From: an uncultured Selenomonas sp.
GTDB taxonomy: Bacteria; Bacillota; Negativicutes; Selenomonadales; Selenomonadaceae
NCBI GenBank assembly: GCA_947167105.1
Contig: CAMVGU010000032.1
Coordinates: 1 to 33,888 of the forward strand
Length of the DNA stretch: 33,888 nucleotides
Direction of reading: 5' to 3'
The position numbers and the translations under genes are program-made. Shown piece after piece: positions 32,571 to 33,888 of this stretch. The notes under the pieces were generated by a model. That model was not told the DNA's origin. It was given only the letters and a program-made list of their open reading frames with translations, and searched no databases. The stretch's first letter is position 1. The number at the start of each line of letters is the position of its first letter.

Positions 32571-33673
32571 GCTCCTGCCTCCATGCGCTGCAGGATGGCC
32601 CGAAAGCGGCTATGGGTTTCCTGCTGCTCCCTGGCTCTTGTCTCGCTGACCCAGCTCCAGCCGAATTCATGGATGCCAATGGTGCGCTCCGTAACGTTTA
32701 CCTCACCGGTGACTGTGCTTTTGGGATGGAAGTATTCCGAGGGAAAGACGGTCAGCCCCGCCACTTCCTGCAATGTGCCGTCCAGGCGAAGGCCCCGCGC
32801 CTTTAGCGGCATGGTCTCGTAGTAGCCGCAGCTTGTACGGTTCTCCGTGCCATCCGGCTGCAGGAAATGGAACCGGGCACGAAAGTCCAGTATGTCTTTC
32901 AGGATGGGCAGTCCTGCTACTGCGCCGCTGCCGCCGCCAAAATTCACTGTCGGGTATTCCTCGAAGCTTGTGAAGCCCTTCAGCGTGCGCAGGCTGTCCA
33001 AGCTGCGCAGCAGCCTGACATCCGTGTCTAAATAGAAACCTCCGTAGCGGTAAAGCAGGTCAATGCGCGCATAATCGGGCACATAGCCATAGCATCCGGC
33101 AGCATGGGCTTCCTGCATGTAAGCATTGCGGGTGAGGTCGTAGTTCGATTCGTTCCACTCACGGATCTCATAGTCCGGGCAGTGTTTCCGCCAACTATCT
33201 ATACAGGCCCGTGCATGCTCGGGCATGGGCTGCCCGCCAAACCAGCAACAGTGAATGAGCTTTGGTATCAGGGCCTGCGGCTGCCACTCCCGGCCGGAAT
33301 CGGAATGGGTGATATGCATCACAGGGGCTACGTAGCAGGGCAAATCCACCGGCAGAGCCATACCGTCAAGCTGGTCGATGATGCCGGCAAAATAACTGCT
33401 GGTTATCAGTATGACGGAGCGGCCAAGCTCCATACCCGCAAGGTCAGCAGGATTGCGTATAAGCAGATCCTGTCCCGGCCAGGGCAAACGGCTGCCCCAT
33501 TTGGCCTCGTTATTGTCCAGGCAACAGTCAGCCTGCCCTGAAAGGCCATGTGCCTGAAAGACAGCCGGTATCCAGGTCTGCATCAGGGTGCCGCCGCCGA
33601 AGAATATAACCCGCAGCTGCTCACGTTTGATTTTCTCCATGAATTCCTGCATGGATGCATTAAGCAAGCGCAT
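32567..33673 (-). CDS. GT32-type glycosyltransferase (OCH1/capsular type) with N-terminal Rossmann-like module
   Basis: A 368-aa protein. Residues about 20-110 are a Rossmann-like module (RVIFFGGGTLMQ, CLDNNEAKWG, ILITSSYFAGII). Residues about 135-360 are a GT32 catalytic domain: IPKLIHCCWFGG, DYEIREWNESNYD, VPDYARIDLLYRYGGFYLDTDV with the DxD at about 216-218. GT32 enzymes in bacteria build capsule or O-antigen. The start is ATG 33673, with GGGGGG six bases upstream; a GTG one codon earlier is possible. It is first in the GT operon visible here, and its stop overlaps the start of copy E. Confidence 0.86.
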   Translation of the reverse strand: MRLLNASMQEFMEKIKREQLRVIFFGGGTLMQTWIPAVFQAHGLSGQADCCLDNNEAKWGSRLPWPGQDLLIRNPADLAGMELGRSVILITSSYFAGIIDQLDGMALPVDLPCYVAPVMHITHSDSGREWQPQALIPKLIHCCWFGGQPMPEHARACIDSWRKHCPDYEIREWNESNYDLTRNAYMQEAHAAGCYGYVPDYARIDLLYRYGGFYLDTDVRLLRSLDSLRTLKGFTSFEEYPTVNFGGGSGAVAGLPILKDILDFRARFHFLQPDGTENRTSCGYYETMPLKARGLRLDGTLQEVAGLTVFPSEYFHPKSTVTGEVNVTERTIGIHEFGWSWVSETRAREQQETHSRFRAILQRMEAGA

Positions 33674-33745
33674 CACAAGCCCCCCTGCATCTTTGTACGC
33701 TTTTTCATCTCACAGCCCGCCAGGCAGATATTTTTGCACACGAAA

Positions 33746-33787
33746 AGCCGGCGGCGTCACAGAGTATACTCTGTAACGCCACCGGCT
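33746..33787 (-). terminator. terminator of a gene to the right of the window
   Basis: Two 21-base arms (33746-33766 and 33767-33787) pair with two mismatches through the palindromic centre AGAGTATACTCT. On the minus strand the hairpin is followed by CTTTTCG. It should end transcription coming from the right and insulate the glycosyltransferase operon, whose own promoter I could not identify. Confidence 0.7.
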
Positions 33788-33834
33788 TATAGTCTGAATT
33801 ATGAGATTATAAAAAAGGGCACAAGCTACCCTAG

Positions 33835-33888
<54 letters not shown>

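Overview
The window looks like the chromosome of a Gram-negative Firmicute (Negativicutes, probably a Selenomonas-like member of the Selenomonadaceae). This rests on gene content, not on a database match. Firmicutes-type housekeeping genes (TrmK, a Nif3-like protein, a 3H-domain NadR repressor, CheX-type phosphatases) sit beside a GDP-heptose pathway and a long set of surface-polysaccharide genes. The left part is GC-richer. The blocks around 16.1-19.4 kb and 24.2-28.5 kb look AT-richer by eye, which fits acquired glycan genes.

Left part (1-7.0 kb): a two-gene chemotaxis unit on the minus strand (a CheY-CheX fusion, then CheX) ends at a strong bidirectional terminator. A putP-like Na+/solute symporter and an FAD-dependent dehydrogenase follow, diverging from a clear double promoter. 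Then come the minus-strand trio nadR-like, trmK and nif3-like, and a tRNA operon (Asn-Glu-Lys) with a near-consensus promoter and its own terminator.

Middle part (7.1-19.4 kb): a minus-strand surface-glycan locus. It holds an XRE regulator, ugd, an unusual CBS-like/SGNH-like/citrate-lyase-ligase-like fusion, a 64-residue protein, an IspD/TarI-type cytidylyltransferase and a TagB/F-like transferase. Upstream of these lie gmhA, an hddC-gmhB fusion, a TylF-type methyltransferase, an SDR epimerase and hddA, which together give a complete route to GDP-D-glycero-D-manno-heptose. A plus-strand Rpn-type nuclease gene interrupts the locus. It sits in a 1.26-kb segment bounded by an 18-bp direct repeat and is accompanied by a frameshifted stub of a second hddA. 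A second ugd, decayed to three pieces, lies directly upstream of the intact hddA.

Right part (19.6-33.9 kb): a very large SIR2-domain protein (1317 aa, defence-type architecture) lies next to an IS66-like tnpA remnant. After it come five family-2 glycosyltransferases, a UDP-galactopyranose-mutase-like flavoprotein and a GT32-type transferase, all on the minus strand. Two of the glycosyltransferases have identical ends and divergent centres. Another carries two in-frame copies of a GC-rich palindromic element that also occurs between genes at 11.1 kb. The five glycosyltransferases, the GT32 enzyme and the TylF-type methyltransferase share a Rossmann-like accessory module. The window ends inside a CCTG tetranucleotide repeat.

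The strongest candidates for something new are the SIR2 solenoid protein, the GC-rich palindromic element that enters ORFs, the mosaic glycosyltransferase pair, the shared accessory module and the CBS/SGNH/CitC-like fusion.
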